Below, piece by piece: positions 25,019 through 32,605 of a stretch of 42,798 nucleotides of DNA. A program made the position numbers and the translations under genes. A model generated the notes under the pieces. That model was not told where the DNA came from. It saw only the letters and a list, made by a program, of their open reading frames with translations, and did not search any database. Each line of letters begins with the position of its first letter. The first letter of the stretch is position 1. Source of the DNA: ZC4RG30 sp964396335 (GTDB lineage Bacteria; Pseudomonadota; Gammaproteobacteria; Steroidobacterales; Steroidobacteraceae); assembly GCA_964396335.1 (NCBI GenBank), contig CAYNEX010000005.1, positions 1 through 42,798 on the forward strand. The letters are read 5' to 3'.

Positions 25019-26073
25019 TGGTGCTGGGCAATTACCTGCGCCGCCGCGTCGCCGGGCAGATCTTCGGCCTGCTGCTGGCGCTGACCGCGTTGATGCAGCT
25101 GCTGGAATTGCTCGAAGTCACCACCGACGTGCTCGACCGCGGCATGGGTGTCGGCGGCATCCTGCGTTACGCGGCGCTGCGCGTGCCGGCGCAGCTGGAG
25201 CTGGCCTTGCCACTGGCCGGACTGCTGGGTTCGATGGCGGCCTTCTTTGCAATGGCGCGCACCCGCGAGATCACCGCGCTGCGCTCGGCCGGCGTGGGCT
25301 TGGGGCGCGTGATGCTGTACCTGCTGCCGGTGCCGGTGCTGTTCGCGGTGCTGCACGTGGCGCTGGCGCAGAAGCTGGTGCCGATGGCCGAGGGTGCATT
25401 GAAGACCTGGTGGGACGATGCCGTGCCGCTGGAGGCACGTGACGCCGACCCGGAATGGGTGCAGACCAGCGGCGGCATCCTGCAGTTCGAGCGCCGCAGT
25501 GCCGATGGCCGGCGGCTGCTGGGCGTGCGCGTGTTCGAGCGCGGCGAGGATGGCCTGCTGACGCAGCGGCTGCGCGCCGAGGAGGCCCGCTGGGAAGGCG
25601 GCCAGTGGCGGCTCACCGAGGCGGATGAGCTGTCGGTCGACAACGCCGGCCATCGCGGCAGCGGCGAGCTCACCTGGAGCAGCAACCTCAGGCCCGATGA
25701 CGTGGTGCGGCTGGACGAATCCGAACCGCACCTGAGCAGCGTCGAGCTGGCCGAGGTGATCGGCGGCGAGCGCGTCGGCACGCGGCCGCGCTCGTTCTAC
25801 GAGACCGTGCTGATGCAGTCCTTCGCCGCGCCGTTCACGGTGTTCATCATGATGCTGCTGGCGGTGCCGGCGGCGCTGGTGTCCGAACGCGGCGGCGGCG
25901 GTGGCCGCATGCTGATGGCGCTGATGCTGGGCCTGGGTTTCCTGCTGGTCGATGGCGTGTTCTCGGCCTTCGGCACCTCCGGGCGCATCGCGCCGACCAC
26001 GGCGGCCTTCACCGCGCCGGTGGCCTTTGCGCTGATCGGCCTGCTGCAGCTGCGTGCCTGCGAGCGCGCCTGA
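25018..26073 (+). CDS. lptG: LptF/LptG family permease, second copy (LptG-like)
   Basis: The start ATG overlaps the TAA of the preceding gene by one base (TAATG); AAGG lies about 10 bases upstream. The 351-residue product has the same layout as its neighbour: N-terminal helices (IFGLLLALTALMQLLELLE, LELALPLAGLLGSMAAFFAM), the coupling region TREITALRSAGVGLGR typical of LptG, a periplasmic domain, and C-terminal helices. It should pair with the upstream protein as the heterodimeric membrane part of an Lpt-type extractor. Its stop is 46 bp before the ceramide synthase start. Substrate preference for sphingolipid over LPS is an inference from location. Confidence 0.87.
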   Translation: MVLGNYLRRRVAGQIFGLLLALTALMQLLELLEVTTDVLDRGMGVGGILRYAALRVPAQLELALPLAGLLGSMAAFFAMARTREITALRSAGVGLGRVMLYLLPVPVLFAVLHVALAQKLVPMAEGALKTWWDDAVPLEARDADPEWVQTSGGILQFERRSADGRRLLGVRVFERGEDGLLTQRLRAEEARWEGGQWRLTEADELSVDNAGHRGSGELTWSSNLRPDDVVRLDESEPHLSSVELAEVIGGERVGTRPRSFYETVLMQSFAAPFTVFIMMLLAVPAALVSERGGGGGRMLMALMLGLGFLLVDGVFSAFGTSGRIAPTTAAFTAPVAFALIGLLQLRACERA

Positions 26074-26119
26074 TCCAGCGCGTATCATTCGCGACAACTC
26101 GTACGGAAAGGGAAGGGCT

Positions 26120-27241
26120 GTGGGAGAAATCAGGATCCTGCCGGTGAACAGCAGCGCGGAGCTGAAGCGTTTCATCCGCCTGCCGGCGCGGCTGTACCGC
26201 AATGACCCGAACTTCGTGCCACCGCTGGAGATGGAGCGGCTGGATGCGCTGCGTCCCGGCAAGAACCCGTATTTCGAACACGGCGAGGCACAGTTCTTCC
26301 TCGCCGTGCGGGATGGCCGCGATGTGGGCCGCATCTCCGCGCAGGTCGACAGCCTCGTCAACGACAAGCAGCTGGGATTCTTCGGCCTGCTGGCGGCCGA
26401 GGATGACCGCGAGGTCATCAAGGCCCTGTTCGATGCCGCCGAGGGCTGGCTGCGCCAGCGCGGCCGCACGCGTGTGCAGGGACCCTTCAGCCTGTCGATC
26501 AACGAGGAAACCGGCCTGTTGATCGACGGCTTCGACACGCCGCCGATGGTGTTCATGCCGCATGACCCGCGTTACATGGCGGCGCGCGTCGAAGAACAGG
26601 GTTATGCCAAGGCCAAGGATGTGATCGCCTACCTGATCCAGGTGCAGCGCGGTTACCCGGAGAAGGTGATGCGCCTGGTGCGTCGTTCCGAGTCCGGCGG
26701 CGTGACCATCCGCCACATTGATCTTGCGCGCATCGAAGAAGAGTTCGCGCTGGTGATGGACATCTTCAACGATGCCTGGAGCGGCAACTGGGGTTTCATC
26801 CCGTTCACGAAGTCCGAACTGACGCACATGGCCAGGGGCCTGAAGCCCTTCCTGAACCCGAAGTGGACGGCGATCGCCGAATACGACGGCCAGGCGGTGG
26901 GCTTCGCCATCCTGCTGCCCAACCTCAATGAGCCCATTGCTGACTTCAACGGCAGGCTGCTGCCGTTCAACTGGCTGAAGCTGATGCTGCGCCTGAAGCG
27001 CGTGCGCAGCGGCCGCGTGCCGCTGATGGGCGTGCGCCGCAGCTTCGCCGGCGGCCTGGTGGGCGGCATGGTGCCGATGGTGATGATCCACAGCCTGCTG
27101 AAGCATGCGAAACCCACCGGGCTCGAGCGTGCCGAACTGTCGTGGATCCTCGAGGACAACCGCCCGATGCGCCGCATGATCGAGGCGCTGGATACCGAGG
27201 CCTACAAGACCTACCGCATCTACGAGAAGCAGCTGGCTTGA
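26120..27241 (+). CDS. bcerS: Bacterial ceramide synthase homologue (GNAT-like N-acyltransferase, bCerS type)
   Basis: Start GTG 26120 is chosen for the GGAAAGGGAAGG just upstream, giving 373 soluble residues. The pattern matches the Caulobacter ceramide synthase family (often annotated as GNAT or hypothetical): IRLPARLYRNDPNFVPPL, ME, GKNPYFEHGEAQFFLAVRDG, VGRISAQVD, LGFFGLLAAEDD, GPFSLSINEETGLLIDGF, PPMVFMPHDPRY, then a second GNAT-like half with FNDAWSGNWGFIPFTKSE. The reaction is N-acylation of the sphingoid base (or 3-oxo base) with acyl-CoA or acyl-ACP in the cytoplasm. It lies immediately after the LptFG-like genes and overlaps the MobA-like gene (TTGA). This recognition is central to calling the locus a sphingolipid cluster. 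Confidence 0.8.
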   Translation: MGEIRILPVNSSAELKRFIRLPARLYRNDPNFVPPLEMERLDALRPGKNPYFEHGEAQFFLAVRDGRDVGRISAQVDSLVNDKQLGFFGLLAAEDDREVIKALFDAAEGWLRQRGRTRVQGPFSLSINEETGLLIDGFDTPPMVFMPHDPRYMAARVEEQGYAKAKDVIAYLIQVQRGYPEKVMRLVRRSESGGVTIRHIDLARIEEEFALVMDIFNDAWSGNWGFIPFTKSELTHMARGLKPFLNPKWTAIAEYDGQAVGFAILLPNLNEPIADFNGRLLPFNWLKLMLRLKRVRSGRVPLMGVRRSFAGGLVGGMVPMVMIHSLLKHAKPTGLERAELSWILEDNRPMRRMIEALDTEAYKTYRIYEKQLA

Positions 27242-28023
27242 ACACGACGCGGCCGCTCACAGCGCTGGTGCTGGCCGGCACCCGTCCCGGCGGCGATCCG
27301 CTGGCGCAGCATGCGGGGGTTTCGCACAAGGCGCTGATCGAGGTCGGTGGCGTGCCGATGCTGTCGCGGGTGCTGCATGCCCTGGCGGCCGTGCCGCAGG
27401 TGGGTCGCATCCTGGTCGCCATCGACCGCCCGGAAGTGCTGGCGCAGATGCCCGACTGCGGCAAGCCGGTCACCGCGGTGCCGGCGGCCGTCGGTCCCTC
27501 TGCCAGCGTGGGGGCGGTCCTGGCCGGTGAAGGCACGCCGCTGCTGGTCACCACCGCCGACCATGCCCTGCTGCAGGCCGGCTGGGTGGAGGAACTCCTG
27601 CGCGGCGCGCAGGGCGGCGATGCCGATGCCTTCGTGGCGCTGGCGCGACGTGAGGCCGTGCTGGCCGCCGTGCCGCATACCCAGCGCACCTGGCTGCGTT
27701 TTTCCGACGGCGACTTCTCCGGCTGCAACCTGTTCCTGCTGCGCACGCCGGCCGCGGCGGGAGTGGTGCGGCTGTGGCAGCAGATGGAAGCCGAGCGCAA
27801 GCGGCCGCTGATGCTGCTCGGCCGGCTGGGTTTCACCTATGTGCTGCGCTACCGGCTGGGCTGGCTGTCGCTGCCACGGGCGCTCGCCCGGCTGGGCCGG
27901 CTGGCCGGTGCCGGGCTGGCGCCGGTGGTGCTCTCGGACGGGCGGGCGGCCATCGACGTGGACAAGCCTGCCGACCTGGACCTGGCGCGGCAGCTGGTGT
28001 CGCAGGCCGGTCCGGCAGCCTGA
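27238..28023 (+). CDS. MobA-like nucleotidyltransferase family protein
   Basis: TTG 27238 overlaps the ceramide synthase stop and gives 261 residues. The N-terminal loop ALVLAGTRPGGDPLAQ followed by HKALIEVGGVPMLSRVL is the NTP-transferase fold of the MobA/GlmU-N type. LLVTTADHALL carries the metal-binding Asp, and IDVDKPADLDLAR is the typical closing motif. The sugar- or alcohol-phosphate substrate cannot be identified. Placed after ceramide synthase, it may supply an NDP-activated head group (for example a polyol phosphate). It is the last gene of the metallophosphoesterase-HIT-LptFG-bCerS unit. Confidence 0.8.
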   Translation: MNTTRPLTALVLAGTRPGGDPLAQHAGVSHKALIEVGGVPMLSRVLHALAAVPQVGRILVAIDRPEVLAQMPDCGKPVTAVPAAVGPSASVGAVLAGEGTPLLVTTADHALLQAGWVEELLRGAQGGDADAFVALARREAVLAAVPHTQRTWLRFSDGDFSGCNLFLLRTPAAAGVVRLWQQMEAERKRPLMLLGRLGFTYVLRYRLGWLSLPRALARLGRLAGAGLAPVVLSDGRAAIDVDKPADLDLARQLVSQAGPAA

Positions 28024-28182
28024 GGCGTCCTGGAGGACCCTGTGAGCGGGTTCACGCGGCTCCCTTACGGTACTTGCCTAATCAATGCAGAGGCTTTACA
28101 AGGCTGAAAGACGTCCCGGAGCCAGGGGGCCGGGCGGACACAACAACCACTACAACCATTCCGCACCGACCGGAAAATCCGA
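28024..28182 (+). other. Intergenic leader upstream of the TagD-like gene
   Basis: No gene is visible in these 159 bp. It contains a tight dyad GTCCT-GG-AGGAC at 28027-28038, the predicted promoter at 28074-28102, a hairpin CCCGG/CCGGG (28115-28134) with a purine-rich 10-base loop, and an unstructured CA-rich stretch (28139-28160) before the start codon. There is no T-run to make a standard terminator. Confidence 0.5.
28074..28102 (+). promoter_or_regulatory. Possible sigma70 promoter of the TagD-like gene
   Basis: TTGCCT (28074-28079) and TACAAG (28097-28102) have a 17-bp spacer. This would give a leader of roughly 75 nt containing a small hairpin. The -10 match is modest. Confidence 0.4.
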
Positions 28183-28608
28183 ATGCTCGTCCTGACTTAC
28201 GGCACCTTCGACCTGTTCCACTACGGACACATCCGGCTGCTGGAAAGGGCCCGCGCCCTGGGCAGCAGCCTCGGCGTCGGGCTCTCCACCGATGAATTCA
28301 ACGCCGTGAAGAACAAGAAGGCCTTCATGTCGTATGCCGAGCGGGCGGCCCTGCTGTCGACCTGCCGCTTCGTCGACTTTGTCTTCCCGGAGAGCAACTG
28401 GGAGCAGAAGGCCACCGACATCGTGCATTACCGGGCCGGCGTGCTGGTGATGGGCGATGACTGGAAGGGCAGGTTCGACCAGTTCGGCAACCTCTGCGAG
28501 GTGGTGTACCTGGCGCGCACGCCGCAGATTTCCTCGACGCTGATGCGCGCCGGCCTGCGCGATTACGAGCGCGAGCGCGCGCCTGAGCCCGTGGCCGCCT
28601 TCGGCTGA
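28183..28608 (+). CDS. Glycerol-3-phosphate cytidylyltransferase (TagD-like)
   Basis: A 141-residue nucleotidyltransferase very close in pattern to Bacillus TagD: TYGTFDLFHYGHIRLLERA with HxGH at 13-16, GLSTDEFN, KKAFMSYAERAALL, NWEQKATDI, VLVMGDDWKGRFD, CEVVYLARTP and QISST in the place of RTxGISTT. TagD makes CDP-glycerol from CTP and sn-glycerol-3-phosphate. In a sphingolipid locus this points to a glycerol-phosphate head group, delivered by the LicD-like or CDP-alcohol transferase. The substitution of Gly by Gln in the RTxGIS motif is slightly unusual. Its 3' end overlaps the convergent LicD-like gene by 46 bp. Confidence 0.88.
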   Translation: MLVLTYGTFDLFHYGHIRLLERARALGSSLGVGLSTDEFNAVKNKKAFMSYAERAALLSTCRFVDFVFPESNWEQKATDIVHYRAGVLVMGDDWKGRFDQFGNLCEVVYLARTPQISSTLMRAGLRDYERERAPEPVAAFG

Positions 28609-29498
28609 GCCACGCCCGCGGGGTTGATGCCCTTCAGGATGGTGGTGCGGATGCGCGCGCCGATGCGATGCGCGCGGCCCGTGCGTCCCAGCCGCAGCAT
28701 CACCTGCATCCGCCGCAGCAGGAACAGCAGGGACCGCCACGAGAAGATGTCCATCACGTTCGGGCAGTCGATGCAGTTCTCGAATTCCTTCACTTCCTGC
28801 CGGTAATCGCCGTAGTTCTCGGTGAGGTAGCGGTGCGCATCGGCCGGCACCGTGAAGCGGCGGCCGCGATAGTCCTTCTGCGTCACCTCGAGCGGCGAGT
28901 TCCACCACAGCGAATTGCGCGAGCCATGCACCACGCCGCCACGGTGCGGGAAATGCAGGAACAGGTCGGTCTTGATGGGCGGCGCATCGGGTGCATCGGC
29001 GTTCAGTACCTTGCACTGGTAGCGGATGATGCCGCCGGGCAGCACGCTCAGGTCCGGGTTCTGCACGCGCGCCTTCAGCGACACGGTCTGCGGCGCGAAT
29101 GCGCAGATCAGCGGCGAGGCCTGCAGGTCGCGCAGGAACTGCGGCAGGCGTGGATCATCCGACAGCAGGCCGGCATCCATGTCGGTGTCATGCGGCAGCG
29201 GTTCGCCGAGGCGCTCAAGGCCGAGCAGCGTGCCGGAGATCCAGAACAGGCGCACACCGCTCTGCGCGGCGATGCGTTCCAGCGTCTGCATCGCGGCCAT
29301 CGCGCTGGCGCCATCGAGTCGTGACTTGACGGTGCTCGGAGGCAGCCGGCGCGCCGATTCGCGATACCAGAGCCGTGAGTAGGCGATGCGGCAGATGAGG
29401 TAACCCAGCACGGAGGCGAGGGCCATCACGGCTGCTTCGAGCAGCGTGAAGGGGTACGCCAGCGCGTACGCCAGGTAGCGCCCCCTCCTGTGCTGCAT
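28563..29498 (-). CDS. LicD/fukutin-like phosphotransferase, membrane anchored
   Basis: ATG 29498-29496 overlaps the stop of the LicC-like gene (TGATG) and gives 311 residues. An N-terminal membrane segment (about residues 12-40) precedes a nucleotidyltransferase-like domain with SGTLLGLERLGEPLPHDTDMD (HDTDMD at 103-108), the LicD metal-site pattern, then DLFLHF and a basic C-terminus. LicD enzymes move phosphocholine from CDP-choline to glycans; fukutin relatives use CDP-ribitol or CDP-glycerol. Here the neighbours supply CDP-glycerol (TagD-like) and a LicC-type CDP-alcohol. It is therefore the likely transferase that decorates a lipid or glycan with a phospho-alcohol. The acceptor is unknown. 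Confidence 0.75.
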   Translation of the reverse strand: MQHRRGRYLAYALAYPFTLLEAAVMALASVLGYLICRIAYSRLWYRESARRLPPSTVKSRLDGASAMAAMQTLERIAAQSGVRLFWISGTLLGLERLGEPLPHDTDMDAGLLSDDPRLPQFLRDLQASPLICAFAPQTVSLKARVQNPDLSVLPGGIIRYQCKVLNADAPDAPPIKTDLFLHFPHRGGVVHGSRNSLWWNSPLEVTQKDYRGRRFTVPADAHRYLTENYGDYRQEVKEFENCIDCPNVMDIFSWRSLLFLLRRMQVMLRLGRTGRAHRIGARIRTTILKGINPAGVAQPKAATGSGARSRS

Positions 29499-30274
29499 CA
29501 GCCGGTCTTCTTGGCCCGTCCGGCCTGCCACTGCCCGGCGATCTCGCGGCAGCGTTCAAGGTCGGCCGGAAAGTCCAGCTCGGCCCAGTCCAGTCCCTCG
29601 ATGGAGGCGGTACGCACGTCTACCCCGTCGCCGGCCAGCTTGTTGATGGCCGACAGGTACCACAGGCCGGTGCCCTCGGCAGTGCGCATCACCGCTTCGA
29701 CCTCGGCCACGAAGGCGGCAGCACCGCGGCTGCCGAAACGCAGGAAACCGATGGATTCGCCATTCACCTCGGGGCCGGACAGCCGCTTGCCGATGGCGCG
29801 CAGCTGATCGCCCTCGGTGACCACCTTCATGTCGTCATCGTCATAACCGGCCTTGCGGTCGATGGTGACGGTGATGTCGGCGGCCGGCGCGGCCAGCAGG
29901 CGGCTGACGATCTCGGGCGAAATCAGGGTATCCCCGTTCAGCACCAGGGCGGGACCTGCGAACTCGTGCCGCACCATCCAGCAGCTGGCGAGGTTGTCGG
30001 CCACCTTGTAGAAGGGGTTGAACAGGGTCCGGACCCGCATTCCGGGGGGTGCAAGCCCCGGCAGGGCCTTTTCCACCAGGTCGCTGCGGAACCCGGTGAC
30101 CACCACGGCTTCGGCGATTCCCGCCTGCGCCAGGGCCTGCAGCTGCCAGCCGAGCATCGGCAGGCCGGCCAGGTCGAGCAGGCACTTGGGCAGGTTCTGG
30201 GTGTGGGGAAGCAGCCGGCTGCCTTGTCCAGCGGACAGGATCACGGCTCGTTGTGGCTTTTCTGCGACGGTCAC
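29498..30274 (-). CDS. LicC/PntC-type CTP-dependent nucleotidyltransferase
   Basis: The NTP-transferase domain is complete: RAVILSAGQGSRLLPHT (loop 14-21), PKCLLDLAGLPMLGWQL (Lys 30), YKVADNLASCWMVRHE, ALVLNGDTLIS, DDDDMKVV, SGPEVNGESIGFLRF and GTGLWYLSAINKL. The NNL..S.W and DMKV blocks are those of phosphocholine or aminoalkylphosphonate cytidylyltransferases. I choose GTG 30274 (258 residues); GTG 30313 is an in-frame alternative. It would make a CDP-amino-alcohol or CDP-polyol for the LicD-like enzyme encoded directly downstream. Choline, ethanolamine or 2-aminoethylphosphonate are all possible. It is divergent from the acyl-AMP ligase operon. Confidence 0.75.
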   Translation of the reverse strand: MTVAEKPQRAVILSAGQGSRLLPHTQNLPKCLLDLAGLPMLGWQLQALAQAGIAEAVVVTGFRSDLVEKALPGLAPPGMRVRTLFNPFYKVADNLASCWMVRHEFAGPALVLNGDTLISPEIVSRLLAAPAADITVTIDRKAGYDDDDMKVVTEGDQLRAIGKRLSGPEVNGESIGFLRFGSRGAAAFVAEVEAVMRTAEGTGLWYLSAINKLAGDGVDVRTASIEGLDWAELDFPADLERCREIAGQWQAGRAKKTG

Positions 30275-30541
30275 AGGTGTACCCGTTAAATGATTTGCGC
30301 GAAGTGTACACACCCCCGAAGGGCCGTGCCCGGACCCTTTCCACAGGCCGGGATTCCCCTAAACCCTTCTTAACCCTCTCAAATTTGGGGTCGGGAACCT
30401 GTATGATGCATTTCAGGGCAGGCCCCCGGTAATCAGGCAGTGCATCACAAAGACATTGCAGGGTGATTGCTTTGGCGGCTGCGCCACACTAAATTTGGTC
30501 AAGGTTCTTGTTACTCAGAGCCACTGAAAAGGCGTCGAGAA
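30275..30541. other. Divergent intergenic region between LicC-like gene and acyl-AMP ligase operon
   Basis: This 267-bp stretch is AT-richer than the surrounding DNA and shows no credible gene. Visible elements are two related sites, GTGTACAC (an 8-bp palindrome at about 30304-30311) and GGTGTACC-like sequence near 30277-30284, the palindrome CAAATTTG at 30380-30387, a TATGAT near 30402-30407 without a good -35, and the promoter at 30467-30495. It is the most operator-rich spacer in the locus. Confidence 0.5.
30467..30495 (+). promoter_or_regulatory. Predicted promoter of the acyl-AMP ligase / ACP / spt operon
   Basis: TTGCTT (30467-30472) and TAAATT (30490-30495) are separated by exactly 17 bp. 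Transcription from about 30502 would give a 40-nt leader to the TTG at 30542, and this argues against the upstream in-frame TTG at 30467, which lies in the -35 box. Confidence 0.5.
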
Positions 30542-32341
30542 TTGGACGGTAACTTGGTTTTACAGAACGTGCCGACACCGACGGCCAGTGGCATCGAGTT
30601 GCGTCGTGCACAATTTTCCACGCTCACCGAGGCGCTGGATTACGCCGCGCGGGGCCTCTCCGGCTTCAATTACTACAATGGCCGGGGAGAGCTGACCACG
30701 GTCCTTCCTTATAGCGAACTGCGTGATCGCGCCCGTGCGCTCGCGCGTCGACTGCAGGGACTGGGTCGTGGCGCGCGCGTTGCGCTGGTCGCGCATACGC
30801 ATCCGGATTTCGCCGTGATGTTCTATGCCTGCCAGTACGCGGCTCTGGTGCCCGTGCCGCTGCCGGCCGCCATCCACCTTGGTGGACACGAAGCTTATGT
30901 GCGGCATCTGCGCCAGATGGTGCTCGATTGCCGCGCCGCTGCCGCGTTTGCGCCGGCTGAATTCATCGACCTGCTGCGTGAAGCCGTTGACGATGTGCCG
31001 GTGCAGATCGCCGGCACGCTCGACGATTTCCTGGCGATGAAGGACCAGGGCGACCTGCCCGCGCCGCCGAAGGTCGAAGAGCTCGCCTACCTGCAGTACA
31101 CCTCGGGCAGCACGCGTTTCCCGCGTGGCACGATGATCACGCAGGCTTCGGTGATGCATAACCTCGAGGCCATCTTCAACCATGGCTTCCGCCTGACGCA
31201 GGAAGACCGCTTCTGCTCGTGGCTGCCGTACTACCACGACATGGGCCTGGTCGGCATTGTGCTGGGTTGCATGGCCACGCAGCGTTCCTGCGATTTCCTC
31301 GGCTCGCGCGAGTTCGCGATGCGTCCGCGCCTGTGGCTGAAGCTGATGTCGCAGAACAAGTCGACCATCTCCTTCAGCCCGCCGTTCGGTTATGCGCTGG
31401 CGGCCCGCCGCATCACGCAGAAAGACACCGAATCACTCGACCTGTCCGCATGGCGTGTCGCCGGTGTTGGCGCGGAGATGATCCACGAAGAGTGGCTGGA
31501 TGCCTTCGCGACCGCGCTGGCTCCGGCCGGCTTCAATCGCAAGGCCTTCCTGCCGTGTTATGGCATGGCCGAGTGCGCGCTGGGTGTGAGCTTCTCGCCG
31601 GTGGGCGAGGGCGTGCACATCGATTTCGTCGATGGCGACTGCCTGTCCGATACCGGCGAAGCGCGCGTGCACACCGAAGCCACGCCGGGTCGCCGCAAGG
31701 GTTTCGTGATGTGCGGCGAGCCGCTGCCGGGCTTCGAAGTGGAGATCCGCGACGAGCGTGGCCGTGTGCTGCCCGAACGCAAGGTGGGCCGCATCTTCCT
31801 GCGCAGCCCGAGCGTGATGCAGGGCTATTACAACCAGCCCGAGATCAGCGCCGAATACCTCACCGGTGATGGCTGGCTGAACACCGGCGACCTGGGATAC
31901 CGCGTCAATGGCGCGCTCTACCTCACCGGTCGTGCCAAGGACCTGCTGATCGTCAACGGTCGCAACATCTGGCCGCAGGACCTGGAGAGCCTCGCCGAAC
32001 AGCAGCCCGAAGTGCGTCCCACCGACGCCTCGGCGTTCTCGGTGATGGGCGTCGACGGCACCGAAGTGGCCGTGCTGGTGGTGCAGTGCCGTGAGACCGA
32101 TCCGAAGGCGCAGGCCGAGCTGGCCGACCGCCTGCACGAGGCGATCTCGACCGAGTTCGGCATCCGCTGCCTGATCGAGCTGGTGCCGCCGCACACGCTG
32201 CCGCGCACGTCGTCCGGCAAGCTGTCGCGCAGTGCCGCCCGTAAGGAATTCCTCGACCGCCACAGCGAAGACAGCCTGCGTGAAGCGCTGCACCTGCGCT
32301 ATCTCGTCAGCGACGGCGGCCGGCGCCGGGTTGCCGCCTGA
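30542..32341 (+). CDS. Fatty acyl-AMP ligase / acyl-ACP synthetase for sphingolipid synthesis
   Basis: A 599-residue adenylate-forming enzyme. Motifs in order are YTSGSTRFPRG (phosphate loop), WLPYYHDMGLVG (FAAL-type motif), CYGMAECALGV, TGDLGYRVNGALYLTGRAKDLLIVNGRN, and PRTSSGKLSRSAARK with the catalytic lysine. The FAAL pattern suggests that fatty acid is activated as acyl-AMP and loaded onto the ACP encoded 18 bp downstream, not onto CoA. The same gene accompanies spt and the ACP in Caulobacter. I start at TTG 30542 (LDGNLVLQNVPTPT) because AAGG lies 9 bases upstream and because of the promoter position. Confidence 0.88.
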   Translation: MDGNLVLQNVPTPTASGIELRRAQFSTLTEALDYAARGLSGFNYYNGRGELTTVLPYSELRDRARALARRLQGLGRGARVALVAHTHPDFAVMFYACQYAALVPVPLPAAIHLGGHEAYVRHLRQMVLDCRAAAAFAPAEFIDLLREAVDDVPVQIAGTLDDFLAMKDQGDLPAPPKVEELAYLQYTSGSTRFPRGTMITQASVMHNLEAIFNHGFRLTQEDRFCSWLPYYHDMGLVGIVLGCMATQRSCDFLGSREFAMRPRLWLKLMSQNKSTISFSPPFGYALAARRITQKDTESLDLSAWRVAGVGAEMIHEEWLDAFATALAPAGFNRKAFLPCYGMAECALGVSFSPVGEGVHIDFVDGDCLSDTGEARVHTEATPGRRKGFVMCGEPLPGFEVEIRDERGRVLPERKVGRIFLRSPSVMQGYYNQPEISAEYLTGDGWLNTGDLGYRVNGALYLTGRAKDLLIVNGRNIWPQDLESLAEQQPEVRPTDASAFSVMGVDGTEVAVLVVQCRETDPKAQAELADRLHEAISTEFGIRCLIELVPPHTLPRTSSGKLSRSAARKEFLDRHSEDSLREALHLRYLVSDGGRRRVAA

Positions 32342-32359
32342 CGGCGGCAATCTCCTGTC

Positions 32360-32605
32360 ATGAGCGAACACGACCGGGTTGAGCAGGTTGTCCGCGAGGC
32401 ATTGAAGATCGCCTGCCCGGACATCGGCGCCGTCGATGGCAGCACCCACCTGGCGGGCGAGCTCGGTCTCGATTCCGCGCAGGTGATGGACATGATCATG
32501 GAGATCGAGGACCGCCTCGACATCTCCATCCCGGTGGCCCTGATCGCCGAGGCGCGCACGCTCGACCAGCTGTGCGATGCCGTGCGGCGCGTGGTGAATA
32601 CATGA
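32360..32605 (+). CDS. Acyl carrier protein dedicated to serine palmitoyltransferase
   Basis: An 81-residue acidic carrier protein. The phosphopantetheine attachment site is serine 39 in GLDSAQVMDM, inside the usual four-helix pattern (VREALKIACP, then MIMEIEDRLDISIP and TLDQLCDAV). It would be loaded by the acyl-AMP ligase upstream and would present the long acyl chain to serine palmitoyltransferase, whose ATG overlaps its stop (ATGA). The tight coupling of ligase, ACP and spt matches the ceramide locus of alphaproteobacteria. It is distinct from the housekeeping AcpP, which ordinarily sits with the fab genes. Confidence 0.9.
   Translation: MSEHDRVEQVVREALKIACPDIGAVDGSTHLAGELGLDSAQVMDMIMEIEDRLDISIPVALIAEARTLDQLCDAVRRVVNT

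Noticed and set aside
24562..26556. 664-codon minus-strand frame across the LptG-like and ceramide synthase genes
   Set aside because: Spans two well-supported genes on the opposite strand and has no domain-like content.
30467..30541. TTG 30467 as the start of the acyl-AMP ligase
   Set aside because: The codon lies in the predicted -35 box and the added 25 residues do not resemble the family; TTG 30542 has AAGG at a suitable distance.
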